From Listeria kieliensis (GTDB lineage: Bacteria > Bacillota > Bacilli > Lactobacillales > Listeriaceae): DNA of 64,000 nt. Positions 19,681 to 28,945 of this stretch are shown here, piece by piece (position 1 is the first letter of the stretch; each line of letters opens with the position of its first letter). A model generated the notes under the pieces. It did not search any database and had not been told where the DNA came from. It saw nothing but the letters and a program-made list of their open reading frames with translations. Position numbers and translations under genes: made by a program. The stretch spans positions 1,054,001-1,118,000 of the forward strand of contig NZ_LARY01000001.1 in assembly GCF_003369925.1 (NCBI RefSeq), read 5' to 3'.

Positions 19681-19697
19681 GTGCTATAATGATACTT
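19681..19697 (+). promoter_or_regulatory. Extended -10 promoter of the yqhQ-like operon
   Basis: TGCTATAAT (-10 TATAAT at 19685-19690 with an upstream TG) lies 34 bases before the ATG at 19724. No good -35 is seen at the correct spacing, as expected for an extended -10 promoter. Confidence 0.65.
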
Positions 19698-19723
19698 TAG
19701 AAATCAAGAAGGTTGGTGAATAT

Positions 19724-20686
19724 ATGAAACAAAGTCCAAAACCAACTTATGGCGGTCAAGCTGTTGTTGAAGGCGTTATGTTTGGCGGCAAAAAACAAAC
19801 TGTCACTGCCATAAGACGAATAGATGGTACATTTGATTATTTTTATCTTGAAAAAAATAGCCCCGTTTGGGTCGCAAAACTAAAACGAATTCCTTTTCTC
19901 CGTGGCATTGTTGCTTTGATCGAATCCAGTGCAATCGGATCTAAACATTTAACGTTTGCTACCGACCGGTATGAAGAAGATCCAAATGATCCGGTAGAAG
20001 AGCAGCACGTGGAAAAGAAAGAATCCAAACTTGCTATGTGGCTGGGTGTTGCCGTTATCGGCGTTCTTTCTTTTATTTTTGCTAAATTTGTTATGACGCT
20101 CATCCCTGTGTTTCTTGCCCAGTTTTTCCGATTTCTCGTCCCTAGCGACACTGGACAAATCTTGTTAGAAAGCTTTTTCAAACTACTTTTATTGCTGGGT
20201 TATATCTTCGCCGTCTCACAAACTCCTATTATCAAACGAGTTTTCCAGTATCACGGCTCTGAACATAAAGTCATCAACTGCTTTGAAAACGGACTTCCAT
20301 TAACCGTTGCAAACGTCCAAAAAGAGTCACGTCTGCATTATCGTTGCGGGAGTAGTTTTATTTTATTCACCGTCGTCGTTGGAATGTTTATTTATTTCTT
20401 AGTTCCAACTGACCCACTCTGGTTACGGATTTTAGACCGAATTTTACTGATTCCAGTTGTTCTCGGCGTATCTTTTGAAGTTTTGCAACTCACTAACAAA
20501 TGCCGTAACATTCCCGTTTTACGTTTTCTCGGCTATCCCGGGCTTTGGCTCCAACTTCTCACGACAAAAGAACCTACAGATGATCAAGTGGAAGTGGCCA
20601 TCGCTTCATTCAACGAATTACTTCGCGTTGAAAAAGAAGGCGTACCGGTTCAAAATGACATTTCCGACTTGGAAATAACGGAGTAA
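19724..20686 (+). CDS. DUF1385 membrane protein (YqhQ-like)
   Basis: 320 residues. Family motifs are GGQAVVEGVMFGGK at 10-23 and the histidine/cysteine block HGSEHKVINCFENG (about 185-198), which looks like a metal site. Three to four hydrophobic segments lie near 103-130, 145-167, 216-235 and 240-255, so it is an inner-membrane protein. The family is often labelled 'predicted metal-dependent enzyme'; no reaction is established to my knowledge. It is the first gene of a short rightward group and keeps the Bacillus neighbourhood (pepQ, gcv). Confidence 0.85.
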   Translation: MKQSPKPTYGGQAVVEGVMFGGKKQTVTAIRRIDGTFDYFYLEKNSPVWVAKLKRIPFLRGIVALIESSAIGSKHLTFATDRYEEDPNDPVEEQHVEKKESKLAMWLGVAVIGVLSFIFAKFVMTLIPVFLAQFFRFLVPSDTGQILLESFFKLLLLLGYIFAVSQTPIIKRVFQYHGSEHKVINCFENGLPLTVANVQKESRLHYRCGSSFILFTVVVGMFIYFLVPTDPLWLRILDRILLIPVVLGVSFEVLQLTNKCRNIPVLRFLGYPGLWLQLLTTKEPTDDQVEVAIASFNELLRVEKEGVPVQNDISDLEITE

Positions 20687-20687
20687 G

Positions 20688-20972
20688 ATGAAGATGAAAA
20701 AAAGTTCACTTCTGATTCTTGCCGTTATCTTACTTTTGTGTTTGGTTGGTCTTTTTACTGGAAAATGGACGATTTTGTTTTGGCTAGTACTTTCCGCGAG
20801 TATTTTTACCGCCCTCTTTTACTTTATAAACCGAGTAGCAGAACAAAAAGAAACCGATTCCGCTTACAAACGTGCCGTAAAGCAATCGAAAGAACTCCGA
20901 GAATCGAAAACAAAGCCTGCTAAAAAAAAGAAAAAATCTTCCTTTAAAGTCATTGATGGAGGGAAAAAATAA
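20688..20972 (+). CDS. Small membrane protein (YqhP/SA1362-like)
   Basis: 94 residues with two hydrophobic helices (about 5-23 and 28-47) and a strongly basic tail, KPAKKKKKSSFKVIDGGKK, that should lie in the cytoplasm. It starts one base after the yqhQ-like stop; a second ATG six bases later is possible. Position and layout match the small SA1362/YqhP-type proteins next to DUF1385 genes in other bacilli. Function is unknown. The promoter of the next gene lies inside its last codons. Confidence 0.75.
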   Translation: MKMKKSSLLILAVILLLCLVGLFTGKWTILFWLVLSASIFTALFYFINRVAEQKETDSAYKRAVKQSKELRESKTKPAKKKKKSSFKVIDGGKK

Positions 20973-20980
20973 GGTATAAT
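20953..20980 (+). promoter_or_regulatory. Promoter of the rhodanese-like gene
   Basis: TTGATG (20953-20958), 16 bases, then TATAAT (20975-20980). The -35 lies inside the end of the preceding coding region. The TTG start of the next gene is about 29 bases after the predicted transcription start. Confidence 0.65.
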
Positions 20981-21015
20981 AGTTATAATGCTTTTTTAGG
21001 AAAGGAGTTTAGAAT

Positions 21016-21396
21016 TTGGGTAGTTGGATTTTAGCAATCGCGATTTTGCTGATTTTATTCATTTATGAAGTTTATCAATTTGTTATGCGCAAAAAAGCGC
21101 GTACTGTACTAACAGAAGAAGAATTTAAAGATGGTTACCGCAAAGCGCAATTGATCGACGTTCGTGAACCAAATGAATTTGATGGCGGCCATATTTTAGG
21201 CGCGCGGAACATTCCGGTTACGCAGCTTAAACAACGCACGTCAGAAATCCGCAAAGATCAACCAATTTATTTATACTGCCAATCTGCTCAGCGTAGCAAT
21301 CGTGCAGCAATCATGCTCTATAAACGTGGCTACAGAGATATTTACCAGTTGAAACGTGGTTATAGCAAATGGACTGGGAAAACGAAAGCCAAATAA
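21016..21396 (+). CDS. Membrane-anchored rhodanese-like protein (YqhL-like)
   Basis: 126 residues. One N-terminal membrane helix (about 3-24) is followed by a single rhodanese domain (about 33-122). The active-site cysteine is C88 in YLYCQSAQRSNRA; LIDVREPNEFDGGHI and GARNIPV are the standard rhodanese signatures. It may transfer sulfane sulfur at the membrane, but the substrate is unknown. Start is TTG at 21016 with AAAGGAG upstream. It has its own promoter and a strong terminator. YqhL occupies the same place next to gcvPB in Bacillus. Confidence 0.88.
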   Translation: MGSWILAIAILLILFIYEVYQFVMRKKARTVLTEEEFKDGYRKAQLIDVREPNEFDGGHILGARNIPVTQLKQRTSEIRKDQPIYLYCQSAQRSNRAAIMLYKRGYRDIYQLKRGYSKWTGKTKAK

Positions 21397-21402
21397 TTTC
21401 TT

Positions 21403-21441
21403 AATAAGTCGTACCCCTCAAAAAAGGTACGACTTATTTAT
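21403..21441 (+). terminator. Terminator after the rhodanese gene
   Basis: A 13-bp perfect stem AATAAGTCGTACC / GGTACGACTTATT with a 10-base loop, followed by TATTT. It ends only six bases before the ribosome site of the next gene. Confidence 0.85.
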
Positions 21442-21460
21442 TTCTAGGAGGAAATCTACC

Positions 21461-22084
21461 ATGAAAATTACAGCTCCAAAAATTCCAGAGGGATTAACTG
21501 ATCAGTCTGATCTCACATATGACGATCCGTTTTTCAGTCAAATCGCTTTTTCCGGAGCCTTCCCTCTCGCGGAAGAAGAACATTACATGATCGATCATTC
21601 TCGCTTTCAAAATAGTTACTTTGAAAATCGTTTTTATCCACGAATTGAACTGAGTGATGTTTCTTTCGACAAAAGTGATTTATCCAATCTCACTCTTTAC
21701 GCTAGCTCCATTCACCGTGTTACGTTTACAGACTGTAAACTAACAGGAATTGACTTTTCGGAAACACTGTTCCAAAATGTTACCTTCCAAAACTGTCGTT
21801 TAAACTTGGCTGGTTTTAATTTTAGTCGCTTCAAATCAGCCACTTTTATCGATTGTGATTTAAGTGGAGCCGAATTTGACGGGACGGAATTCAAGCAATT
21901 TACGTTCACACGATGCAATCTTGATGAGTGCCTATTCGCCAATACTTCCTTGCTCGGACTCGATTTCACCGATTCGACTTTTCATAGACTTACAGCAACC
22001 GTCCCTGCTTTAAAGGGTTTAAAAGTAAATCGCGAGCAAGCGCTCAGCTTGTCAACCATTCTTGGAATTATCATAGAAGACTAA
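21461..22084 (+). CDS. Pentapeptide-repeat protein
   Basis: 207 residues from the ATG at 21461, chosen because AGGAGG precedes it. From about residue 40 to 175 the sequence follows the A(D/N)LXX pattern, for example VSFDKSDLSNLTL, CDLSGAEFDGTEF and CNLDECLFANTSL, predicting a right-handed quadrilateral beta-helix. Such rods include DNA-mimic gyrase protectors (Qnr, MfpA), but most family members have no known role. It stands alone between a strong upstream terminator and a bidirectional one. Readthrough from the rhodanese promoter or an unseen promoter must drive it. Confidence 0.85.
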   Translation: MKITAPKIPEGLTDQSDLTYDDPFFSQIAFSGAFPLAEEEHYMIDHSRFQNSYFENRFYPRIELSDVSFDKSDLSNLTLYASSIHRVTFTDCKLTGIDFSETLFQNVTFQNCRLNLAGFNFSRFKSATFIDCDLSGAEFDGTEFKQFTFTRCNLDECLFANTSLLGLDFTDSTFHRLTATVPALKGLKVNREQALSLSTILGIIIED

Positions 22085-22123
22085 AAAATCCCCGGAAGCA
22101 GACTTTGCTTTCGGGGATTTTTT
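22083..22123. terminator. Bidirectional terminator between pentapeptide gene and gcvPB
   Basis: AAAAAATCCCCG pairs perfectly with CGGGGATTTTTT, and an inner AAGCA/TGCTT extension gives a long stem. A and T runs on both sides serve the two convergent genes. Confidence 0.92.
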
Positions 22124-22124
22124 G

Positions 22125-23585
22125 TTAACTTTCTTTTTGATAACGCAAGACAGGTTTCCGAGCAGCCTGTGTTTCATCCAGTCGCTTCACATACGTATTA
22201 TGCGGAGCTTCTTGAACGATTTCAGGATCTTCTTCCGCTTCTCTTGCAATTTCAAGCATCGTATCGATGAAACTATCTAGCGTTTCTTTCGATTCCGTTT
22301 CTGTTGGTTCAATCATCATCGCTTCATCCACAATGAGTGGGAAATAAACCGTTGGTGGATGGAAATTATGATCGAGCAAGCGTTTCGCGATATCCGTTGT
22401 TCTTACACCGAGTTTCTTTTGTCTACTACCGCTTAAAACAAATTCATGCTTACAGATTTGACTATAAGGAAGATCAAACGCTTTTTCCAAGCGACGCATC
22501 ATATAATTGGCGTTCAGTACCGCATATTCGGTTACTTTTTTCAAACCTTCTGCACCCATCGTCCGAATATAAGTATATGCACGGACGTTAATGCCAAAGT
22601 TTCCATAAAATGGTTTTACTCGTCCGATTGATTCAGGGTAATTATAATCAAAAACATAGCGATCATCTTGTTTGGTCAAAACAGGTGTTGGCAAATAAGG
22701 AATCAGATCTTTTTTGATCCCAATTGGTCCAGAACCTGGGCCACCGCCGCCATGCGGACCCGTAAACGTTTTGTGCAAGTTTAAATGCACAACATCAAAG
22801 CCCATATCTCCAGGGCGTGCTTTCGACATAACTGCATTTAAATTGGCACCATCATAGTAAAGCTTGCCTCCAGCTTCATGGATGATTTCAGCAATTTCCA
22901 CAATATCTTTTTCGAATAAGCCAAGCGTATTCGGATTCGTAAGCATTAAAGCGGCCGTGTCTTCTCCGACAACGCTCCGTAAATCTTCAACATCAACAAG
23001 TCCCTTGTCATTCGATTTTACCGTCACAACTTCAAAACCCGCTACTGTCGCAGATGCCGGGTTTGTTCCGTGTGCAGAATCCGGGATAATCACTTTAGTC
23101 CGTTTAGTATCTTGATTTGCTTCGTGGAATGCGCGGATCAACATTAAGCCCGTCCACTCTCCTTGTGCACCTGCAGCAGGTTGAAGTGTCACTTCATCCA
23201 TCCCAGTGATTTCCACTAAACTCTCCTGCAAATCATACATCAATTCCATCGCACCTTGCACGGAGCTTTCAGGTTGATAAGGATGAATATTTGCGAAACC
23301 TGGGAATCGAGCTACTTTTTCATTTATTTTTGGATTATATTTCATCGTACAAGAACCAAGCGGATAGAAGCCAGAGTCTACCCCAAAATTGTGATTTGAT
23401 AGCTCTGTATAGTGACGCATAATTTCAAGTTCACTGAGTTCCGGTAAATCCGCTTTTTTCGAGCGAATCGTTTTAGCATCGAAAATTTGGCTTAGACCTG
23501 TTTCTGGCACATCTTGTTCTGGTAAGCTAAATCCAATTCTACCAGGAATAGAGCGCTCAAAAACTAAAGGCATTGTTTCACTCAT
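22125..23585 (-). CDS. gcvPB: Glycine dehydrogenase (decarboxylating) subunit 2
   Basis: 486 residues, the PLP-binding half of split P-protein. The cofactor lysine lies in [16 protein letters not shown] (about 270-285). [13 protein letters not shown] (about 76-88) and AHGTNPASA (about 176-184) are further family signatures. With GcvPA it decarboxylates glycine and loads the aminomethyl group on lipoyl-GcvH. The start overlaps the gcvPA stop by four bases, so the two subunits are translationally coupled. GcvH is not in the window. Confidence 0.96.
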   Translation of the reverse strand: MSETMPLVFERSIPGRIGFSLPEQDVPETGLSQIFDAKTIRSKKADLPELSELEIMRHYTELSNHNFGVDSGFYPLGSCTMKYNPKINEKVARFPGFANIHPYQPESSVQGAMELMYDLQESLVEITGMDEVTLQPAAGAQGEWTGLMLIRAFHEANQDTKRTKVIIPDSAHGTNPASATVAGFEVVTVKSNDKGLVDVEDLRSVVGEDTAALMLTNPNTLGLFEKDIVEIAEIIHEAGGKLYYDGANLNAVMSKARPGDMGFDVVHLNLHKTFTGPHGGGGPGSGPIGIKKDLIPYLPTPVLTKQDDRYVFDYNYPESIGRVKPFYGNFGINVRAYTYIRTMGAEGLKKVTEYAVLNANYMMRRLEKAFDLPYSQICKHEFVLSGSRQKKLGVRTTDIAKRLLDHNFHPPTVYFPLIVDEAMMIEPTETESKETLDSFIDTMLEIAREAEEDPEIVQEAPHNTYVKRLDETQAARKPVLRYQKES

Positions 23586-24940
23586 TTGACTCCCTCCAGA
23601 CTGTTAACCAATGTTTCAACAAATTGGTCGATTTCTTCTTTGCTTCGCATTTCAGTAACGGCTACTAGCATGTGATTTTGATACTGTGGATAGTATTTCG
23701 ACAGGTCATAGCCACCAATAATACCATGTTCCAAAAGCGCTTCGTTCACTTCTGAAACCGGGTTATCAAGTTTTACGACAAACTCGTTAAAAAACGCTTC
23801 GCTAAACTTCACGTCAAAGCCTGCATCGGCAAATCGTTTTCTTGCATAATGTGCTTTGTCGACATTTTGTTTCGCCATTTCTGGTAAACCTTCTTGTCCA
23901 AGTGCCACCATCGCAACAGAAGAAGCGAGCGCGTTTAACGCTTGGTTCGAACAGATATTTGAAGTCGCTTTATCACGTCTAATATGTTGCTCCCGTGCTT
24001 GAAGAGTTAGCACGAAACCACGTTTTCCATTTTCATCTACGGTTTCCCCAACGAGACGTCCTGGAACTTTACGCATCAATTTCGTAGTTACTGCGAAATA
24101 GCCACAGTGAGGTCCCCCAAACGATTCGGAAATCCCGAAAACCTGTGTATCCCCAGCAACGATATCTGCTCCAAATTCACCCGGTGGCGTTAAAATTCCA
24201 AGCGCAAGTGGATTACTGGAAACAATGAATAAACCTTTATGTTCATGAACAATCGGTTCGATTGCGCCAAGGTCTTCTACTTGACCGAAAAAGTTTGGAT
24301 ACTGAACGACAACGCCTGCTACTTCATCATTCATTTCTGTTTGAAGCACTTCTAAATCCGTCACTCCATCTTTTTCCGGAATGAGCACCACTTCAACATG
24401 ATGTCCTTTTGCATATGTTTTTAGTACATTAATCGATTCTGGGTGAACCGCTTCAGAAACTAAAATTTTCTTACGTCTTGTATGTCCAGCTGCAAGCATA
24501 GCCCCTTCTGCAAGCGATGTCGCCCCATCATACATCGAAGAGTTGGCAAGATCCATACCCGTTAATTCAGCAATCAATGTTTGAAACTCAAAAATCGCTT
24601 GAAGTTCCCCTTGTGAAATTTCTGGTTGATACGGCGTATAGGCTGTATAAAACTCTGAACGAGAAATAACATGATCCACAATCGTCGGAATATAGTGCGA
24701 GTATGTGCCAGCCCCTAAGAAAGAAGCCGCATCTTGCGTATTTACATTTTTAGCAGCTAACCGACTTAACTCCTTTAATAAATTGGGTTCAGATAGTGGT
24801 GGCTTAAGATCATATTCTCTTTTAAACCGTACTTTTTCCGGAATATCCGCAAACAAATCTTCAATTGACTCTGCACCAATAGCCCGAAGCATTTCTTTTT
24901 CATCTTGCTCCGTCATTGGTAAATAACGAAATTTCGCCAT
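23582..24940 (-). CDS. gcvPA: Glycine dehydrogenase (decarboxylating) subunit 1
   Basis: 452 residues, the N-terminal half of the P-protein split found in Gram-positives. [18 protein letters not shown] (about 75-92), [17 protein letters not shown] and [11 protein letters not shown] are conserved blocks. It lacks the cofactor lysine supplied by GcvPB and forms a heterotetramer with it. It follows gcvT by about 30 bases and belongs to the same riboswitch-controlled transcript. Confidence 0.96.
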   Translation of the reverse strand: MAKFRYLPMTEQDEKEMLRAIGAESIEDLFADIPEKVRFKREYDLKPPLSEPNLLKELSRLAAKNVNTQDAASFLGAGTYSHYIPTIVDHVISRSEFYTAYTPYQPEISQGELQAIFEFQTLIAELTGMDLANSSMYDGATSLAEGAMLAAGHTRRKKILVSEAVHPESINVLKTYAKGHHVEVVLIPEKDGVTDLEVLQTEMNDEVAGVVVQYPNFFGQVEDLGAIEPIVHEHKGLFIVSSNPLALGILTPPGEFGADIVAGDTQVFGISESFGGPHCGYFAVTTKLMRKVPGRLVGETVDENGKRGFVLTLQAREQHIRRDKATSNICSNQALNALASSVAMVALGQEGLPEMAKQNVDKAHYARKRFADAGFDVKFSEAFFNEFVVKLDNPVSEVNEALLEHGIIGGYDLSKYYPQYQNHMLVAVTEMRSKEEIDQFVETLVNSLEGVK

Positions 24941-24973
24941 TTTTCTTCCTCCTCTTCATTGTGTAACTGCTCC

Positions 24974-26065
24974 CTAATTTTCACGTTTGTAAAATGGTGT
25001 TTCGACAACTTTTGCTTGAAGCTTTTTATTTCTAACCTCGACTTCAACGACTTGACCAACATTTGCAAAATCTGTTTTCACAAGTGCAAGCCCCAGGTTT
25101 TTACCAAGAGTAGGTGACTGTGTCCCCGATGTTACTTCCCCAATTTCATTTCCATCTACAAAAACTTTATAGCCAGTGCGCGGAATGCCACGATCGATCA
25201 TTTCAATTCCAACCACTTTACGTGGAATCCCCGCTTCTTTTTGCTTAATTAACGCTTCTTTCCCAATAAAGTCAGCATCTTTCTTCAACTTCACTGCAAA
25301 ATTAAGTCCAGCTTCTAGCGGTGTGATATCTTTTGATAACTCTTGACCATAAAGCGCAAAGTTTGCTTCAAAGCGAAGCGTGTCCCGCGCGCCAAGTCCA
25401 ATAGGTTTTACTCCTGCTTGAAGAAGCGCTTCAAATACTTCAGCCGTATCTTCTGCTTTCGTATAAATTTCAAACCCGTCTTCCCCAGTATAACCCGTGC
25501 GTGAAACGAGTGCCTTTTTCCCAGCAACTTTCACATCTTCTTCAAAACCGAAAAATGGAATAGCTAACAAATCTGTATCCGTAAGCGTACCTAATATTTT
25601 TTCAGCTTCTGGTCCTTGAACCGCTAACTGTCCGTATTCACTAGACACATTCGAGACTTTCACATCTTCTGTCACATGTTCTTTGAGCCAGTTGAAATCT
25701 TTCTCAGTGTTTGCAGCATTGACAACGAGCAAATACTTTTCATCCGAAAATTTATAAGCTACTAAGTCATCAACTGCTCCGCCTGTTTCATAGCAAACAA
25801 TATTATACTGAGCACGTCCCACTTTCAATTTGGAAACATTGTTTGAGAGGACTTTATCAAGATACTCAGTGCTTTCTTTCCCCTCTACTAAGATTTCGCC
25901 CATGTGTGAAACATCAAAAACGCCTGCATGTGTTCGAACTGTTTCATGTTCCTCTTTAATTCCTGAAAACTGAACGGGCAAATCCCATCCCCCAAAATCA
26001 ATTGTTTTTGCTCCGTATTTCGCGTAGAGCGGATGAAGCGGTGTTTTTAAAAGCTCTGTCAACAT
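24974..26065 (-). CDS. gcvT: Glycine cleavage system T protein (aminomethyltransferase)
   Basis: 363 residues from the ATG at 26065, directly after GAGGAGG; longer open frames upstream run into the riboswitch. The tetrahydrofolate-binding domain contains [20 protein letters not shown] at the start and FDVSHMGEI (about 49-57), and [11 protein letters not shown] lies near 193. It moves the methylene group from GcvH to tetrahydrofolate, releasing ammonia. It is the first gene of the gcvT-gcvPA-gcvPB operon. Confidence 0.96.
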   Translation of the reverse strand: MLTELLKTPLHPLYAKYGAKTIDFGGWDLPVQFSGIKEEHETVRTHAGVFDVSHMGEILVEGKESTEYLDKVLSNNVSKLKVGRAQYNIVCYETGGAVDDLVAYKFSDEKYLLVVNAANTEKDFNWLKEHVTEDVKVSNVSSEYGQLAVQGPEAEKILGTLTDTDLLAIPFFGFEEDVKVAGKKALVSRTGYTGEDGFEIYTKAEDTAEVFEALLQAGVKPIGLGARDTLRFEANFALYGQELSKDITPLEAGLNFAVKLKKDADFIGKEALIKQKEAGIPRKVVGIEMIDRGIPRTGYKVFVDGNEIGEVTSGTQSPTLGKNLGLALVKTDFANVGQVVEVEVRNKKLQAKVVETPFYKREN

Positions 26066-26094
26066 GAAAACCTCCTCTTGAATTTGTGCATAGG

Positions 26095-26235
26095 AAAAAG
26101 GCTTATAAGCAATAAGCCCTGTCGCAAATTCCACTCCAGAGTTGCGTCCTGTAAACATCCTTTTGCCTGAGAGTTTCACATAGTTTATGCTTTCCCCGTC
26201 GGCGCTGTCGAAACAGTCTCTCCGTTTACATTCAA
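26095..26235 (-). promoter_or_regulatory. Glycine riboswitch (single aptamer with ghost stem and terminator)
   Basis: Read on the minus strand, stem P1 is TGTAAAC (26230) with GTTTACA (26150). Between them are the glycine-aptamer core blocks CGGAGAGACTG, GCGCCGACGGGGAAAGC and AAACTCTCAGGCAAAAGGA. Only one core is present. Downstream a small hairpin CGCAA/TTGCG (26124-26146) looks like the 'ghost aptamer' of type-1 singlet switches. The expression platform is a GGCTTAT/ATAAGCC hairpin followed by TTTTT (26095-26118). Glycine should favour readthrough into gcvT. No clear promoter; TTGCCG-N17-TAAGCT just upstream is a weak candidate. Confidence 0.9.
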
Positions 26236-26587
26236 CCGCTTTTTTTCTATGTACCCTTTCCTTTTCTCTAGCTTACCATGACACAGATTGTTCGGCAAAT
26301 AATAAGTTTTTACGGATATATTACGATTTACACCTCTTAATGTTCGTAATGAAAAGGCTTAACTTTATTATTTTTTACAAAACGTCCGTATTGTTTATTT
26401 TTTCACAATCTTTTTTACGAACAAAAAAATTTTTTTGCTGGTTTTTCTTGATTTATTTCGCCAAATAAACGAGAAAATTTTTGAATTCCCCTAGAAAAAG
26501 GACCTTTTAACTGATTTTTCTTAATTCTATCGAAAAAGGAATTTCATGATGTTTGGCGAAGAAAGAAACAAGGAGGTGCCTCTAACT
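26236..26587. promoter_or_regulatory. AT-rich divergent intergenic region between gcvT leader and comGA
   Basis: About 350 bases without a gene, carrying the gcv promoter on one strand and the comG promoter on the other. It holds an A7T7 tract (26423-26436) and AAAA-GGACC-TTTT (26496-26508); both fit the AAAA-N5-TTTT AT-box of ComK sites, but their spacing is not one of the known ComK spacings. No clear -35/-10 pair for comG stands out. An AGGAGG ribosome site (26571-26576) serves comGA. Confidence 0.35.
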
Positions 26588-27598
26588 TTGCCCAAACAAC
26601 TTTTAGCAAGTCTGCTCAAGCAAGCCCTTCACTACAATACCAGTGATATCCATATCCACCCCTTTAAAAGTGGATCTCTTATTCGGATGCGTATTGCCGG
26701 AAAACTGTATCCCTTTAAGACTTTAAGCAAAGAAGAAGCCGAGAAATTGATCCTATTTTTAAAATTTCAATCAGGACTCGATATTGGTGAAAAACGCTTA
26801 CCACAGTCTGGAAGCTTCGAAGACCAAATCCATCATGAAAAAATCGCTCTGCGTGTCTCTACTCTTCCAGATGTCAGCTCAAGCGAAAGCTTGGTCCTTC
26901 GCCTGTTTCGTTTTAACCAATTTATTCCTTTTCTGAAATCCTCGCTTTTTCCGAGCGAATCAAGCAACATTCTAAAATGTTGTCACAATCATACGGGACT
27001 CTTTTTGTTTTCTGGAAGCACCGGAAGCGGAAAATCTTCATCCATGTACGGATTAGCCAAATTATTTCTATCTCAAAAACTTCAAAGCATTGTAACAATC
27101 GAAGATCCCGTTGAACATTTGAACGAAGCATTCCTGCAAATTGCTGTAAATGAAAAAGCTGGCCTCACTTACAGTAAACTAATTCGTGCTGTTTTGCGCC
27201 ATGATCCAGATATTCTCATCGTAGGTGAAATCCGCGACCAAGAAACGGCCGAAATTGTCATCCGAGCTGCCTTAACTGGGCATCTCGTTTTGAGTACAGT
27301 CCATGCAGATAGCTTATCTGGTGTGTTAACGCGGCTTCTCGAATTCGGTTTACCGAAAAACCACCTCACTCAAGCTCTACTTGGGATCAGCCATCAAGTT
27401 CTTAAGCAGCTATACTGTCCTTTTTGCGGGGAAAATTGCTCTTTATTTTGCACACATCTCACGGAAAAACGAACTGTCCTTTATGAACACGCTACTCAAC
27501 ACGAAACACTTCTTTCACTTTTTTCGGGAGAAAATTGCACAGACGGATTAAGTATCGAAAAACAAATTCAGAAAGGAAAATGTTATGGCTTTTTTTAA
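26588..27598 (+). CDS. comGA: Competence traffic ATPase ComGA
   Basis: 336 residues if started at TTG 26588, after AGGAGG; ATG codons at 26546 and 26549 lie before the ribosome site. This start matches the Bacillus ComGA N-terminus. It is a type II/IV secretion ATPase: SDIHIHP near 20, Walker A GSTGSGKSS (about 150-158), Walker B DILIVGEIRDQETAE (about 208-222), and a cysteine cluster near the C-terminus (CPFCGENCSLFC) that may bind zinc. It powers assembly of the competence pseudopilus at the inner membrane face. In Listeria this locus is intact but natural transformation is rarely seen. Confidence 0.94.
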   Translation: MPKQLLASLLKQALHYNTSDIHIHPFKSGSLIRMRIAGKLYPFKTLSKEEAEKLILFLKFQSGLDIGEKRLPQSGSFEDQIHHEKIALRVSTLPDVSSSESLVLRLFRFNQFIPFLKSSLFPSESSNILKCCHNHTGLFLFSGSTGSGKSSSMYGLAKLFLSQKLQSIVTIEDPVEHLNEAFLQIAVNEKAGLTYSKLIRAVLRHDPDILIVGEIRDQETAEIVIRAALTGHLVLSTVHADSLSGVLTRLLEFGLPKNHLTQALLGISHQVLKQLYCPFCGENCSLFCTHLTEKRTVLYEHATQHETLLSLFSGENCTDGLSIEKQIQKGKCYGFF

Positions 27599-28616
27599 TC
27601 AGCGTCAACTTGAGCAAGACGGAGATTTTTTAACACGGCTTGCTACTTTACTTAAGCAGGGTTTTTCAATTGAGACAGCTATTTCATACCTTGCTATCGC
27701 AAACCCCAAACATGCCAAGCGTTATTTAACGGTGCTGAACCTTTTACAAGAAGGCTATTCATTTCAGGAAGCACTACAACAAGCTACATTTCCAGAATTT
27801 ATATTCGCTCCTATTTACTATGCGGCAGAACACGGCTTTTTCACAAAAACTCTTGCAGAATGTGGAGAGCTCTTAAAAAAAAGAGCCGAACAAGAAAAGA
27901 CGCTTAAAAAGACTTTTCAATACCCTTTAATTCTCTTTGCAACGGTCATTGTGGTTTTTTTCTTGTTACGAGTTTTTTTATTACCCAAATTTGATTTATT
28001 ATTCAGCCAAATTAGCGATCATAAAAATCTTTCCACTACTTTTATATTCTTTTTGCTCAAGCAACTTCCACTCATTTTATTTTTCCTTGTTGCTGCAATT
28101 TTCTTGTTCATTCTTTTTATCATGAGAAAAAGTAAGCGACAAAATGCGTTCGACCGTGCGAAAGCTTTCGTTCGCATCCCCATTTTTTCAAGTTTTATAC
28201 GAATCCACTATTCACAACTATTCGCAAGAGAATGCGGTTATTTACTTAAAAGCGGCTTATCTGTTCAAAAAATGCTGATTCTGTTTTCGAGCCCTAGTTC
28301 TCCAGCTTTTTTTCAAGAAATCGGAAAACGACTCGCTAAAAATATTGAAAAGAGACTTCCTTTCGCAGCTTCCGTTTCTCAGTTAAAACTCTTTGAAACT
28401 GAACTGGTTTCGATAATCCAGCATGGTGAGCAAAATGCTACGATTGCTGATGAAATGCTGTTTTATTATGAACTTTGTTATCAAAAATCAATGGCTAAGA
28501 CGGAAAAGTTATTCGGCTATATTCAGCCACTCGCTTTTCTAGTTATTGGCATTTTGATTATTTCAATTTACTTATCCATTCTTTTTCCCATGTTTAGTAT
28601 GGTCGATCAAATCTAA
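27585..28616 (+). CDS. comGB: Competence pseudopilus platform protein ComGB
   Basis: 343 residues, an integral membrane type II secretion F-domain protein. It has two cytoplasmic helical repeats (about 10-115 and 195-310), each followed by membrane helices: near 120-140, 160-182 and 315-338. GFSIETAISYL and AEHGFFTKTLAECGELLKKR are typical platform sequences. It couples ComGA to the pseudopilins. Its ATG lies inside the end of comGA (14-base overlap). Confidence 0.93.
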   Translation: MAFFNQRQLEQDGDFLTRLATLLKQGFSIETAISYLAIANPKHAKRYLTVLNLLQEGYSFQEALQQATFPEFIFAPIYYAAEHGFFTKTLAECGELLKKRAEQEKTLKKTFQYPLILFATVIVVFFLLRVFLLPKFDLLFSQISDHKNLSTTFIFFLLKQLPLILFFLVAAIFLFILFIMRKSKRQNAFDRAKAFVRIPIFSSFIRIHYSQLFARECGYLLKSGLSVQKMLILFSSPSSPAFFQEIGKRLAKNIEKRLPFAASVSQLKLFETELVSIIQHGEQNATIADEMLFYYELCYQKSMAKTEKLFGYIQPLAFLVIGILIISIYLSILFPMFSMVDQI

Positions 28617-28633
28617 TAAGGAGTGTATTGATA

Positions 28634-28945
28634 ATGAAAATAAATTGGCGTGATGAACGTGGTTTTACTTTGGTCGAAATGCTTGTGGTTTTGCTTGTCG
28701 TGAGTGTTTTACTTCTCCTTATCATCCCAAACCTTACAAAGCAAAGCAAGTCTATCAATGATAAGGGCTGCAGTGCTTTTGTTTCGATGGTAGAAACTCA
28801 AGTTCAAGCTTACGAACTTGAATATCACAACGTCCCCTCTTTTAATGATCTTTTAGATAAAGGGTTCCTATCGAATAAACAAAAGAAATGTCCGAATGGC
28901 AATTCTGTTACTATTGATGGCAGCGGAAATGTTCATGAAAAATAG
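28634..28945 (+). CDS. comGC: Major competence pseudopilin ComGC
   Basis: 103 residues from the ATG at 28634 (AAGGAG ten bases upstream; an in-frame TTG lies six bases earlier). The class III signal peptide is short and basic, with cleavage expected in ERG/FTLVEML by the ComC prepilin peptidase, and keeps the Glu at mature position 5. The hydrophobic helix that packs in the pilus core follows (to about residue 34). A Cys pair (C46 and the one in KKCPN) may form the stabilising disulfide. Confidence 0.93.
   Translation: MKINWRDERGFTLVEMLVVLLVVSVLLLLIIPNLTKQSKSINDKGCSAFVSMVETQVQAYELEYHNVPSFNDLLDKGFLSNKQKKCPNGNSVTIDGSGNVHEK

Noticed and set aside
26236..26340. A second glycine aptamer upstream of the first
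   Set aside because: No further GCCGA or CTCTCAGGCAAAAGGA core is present.
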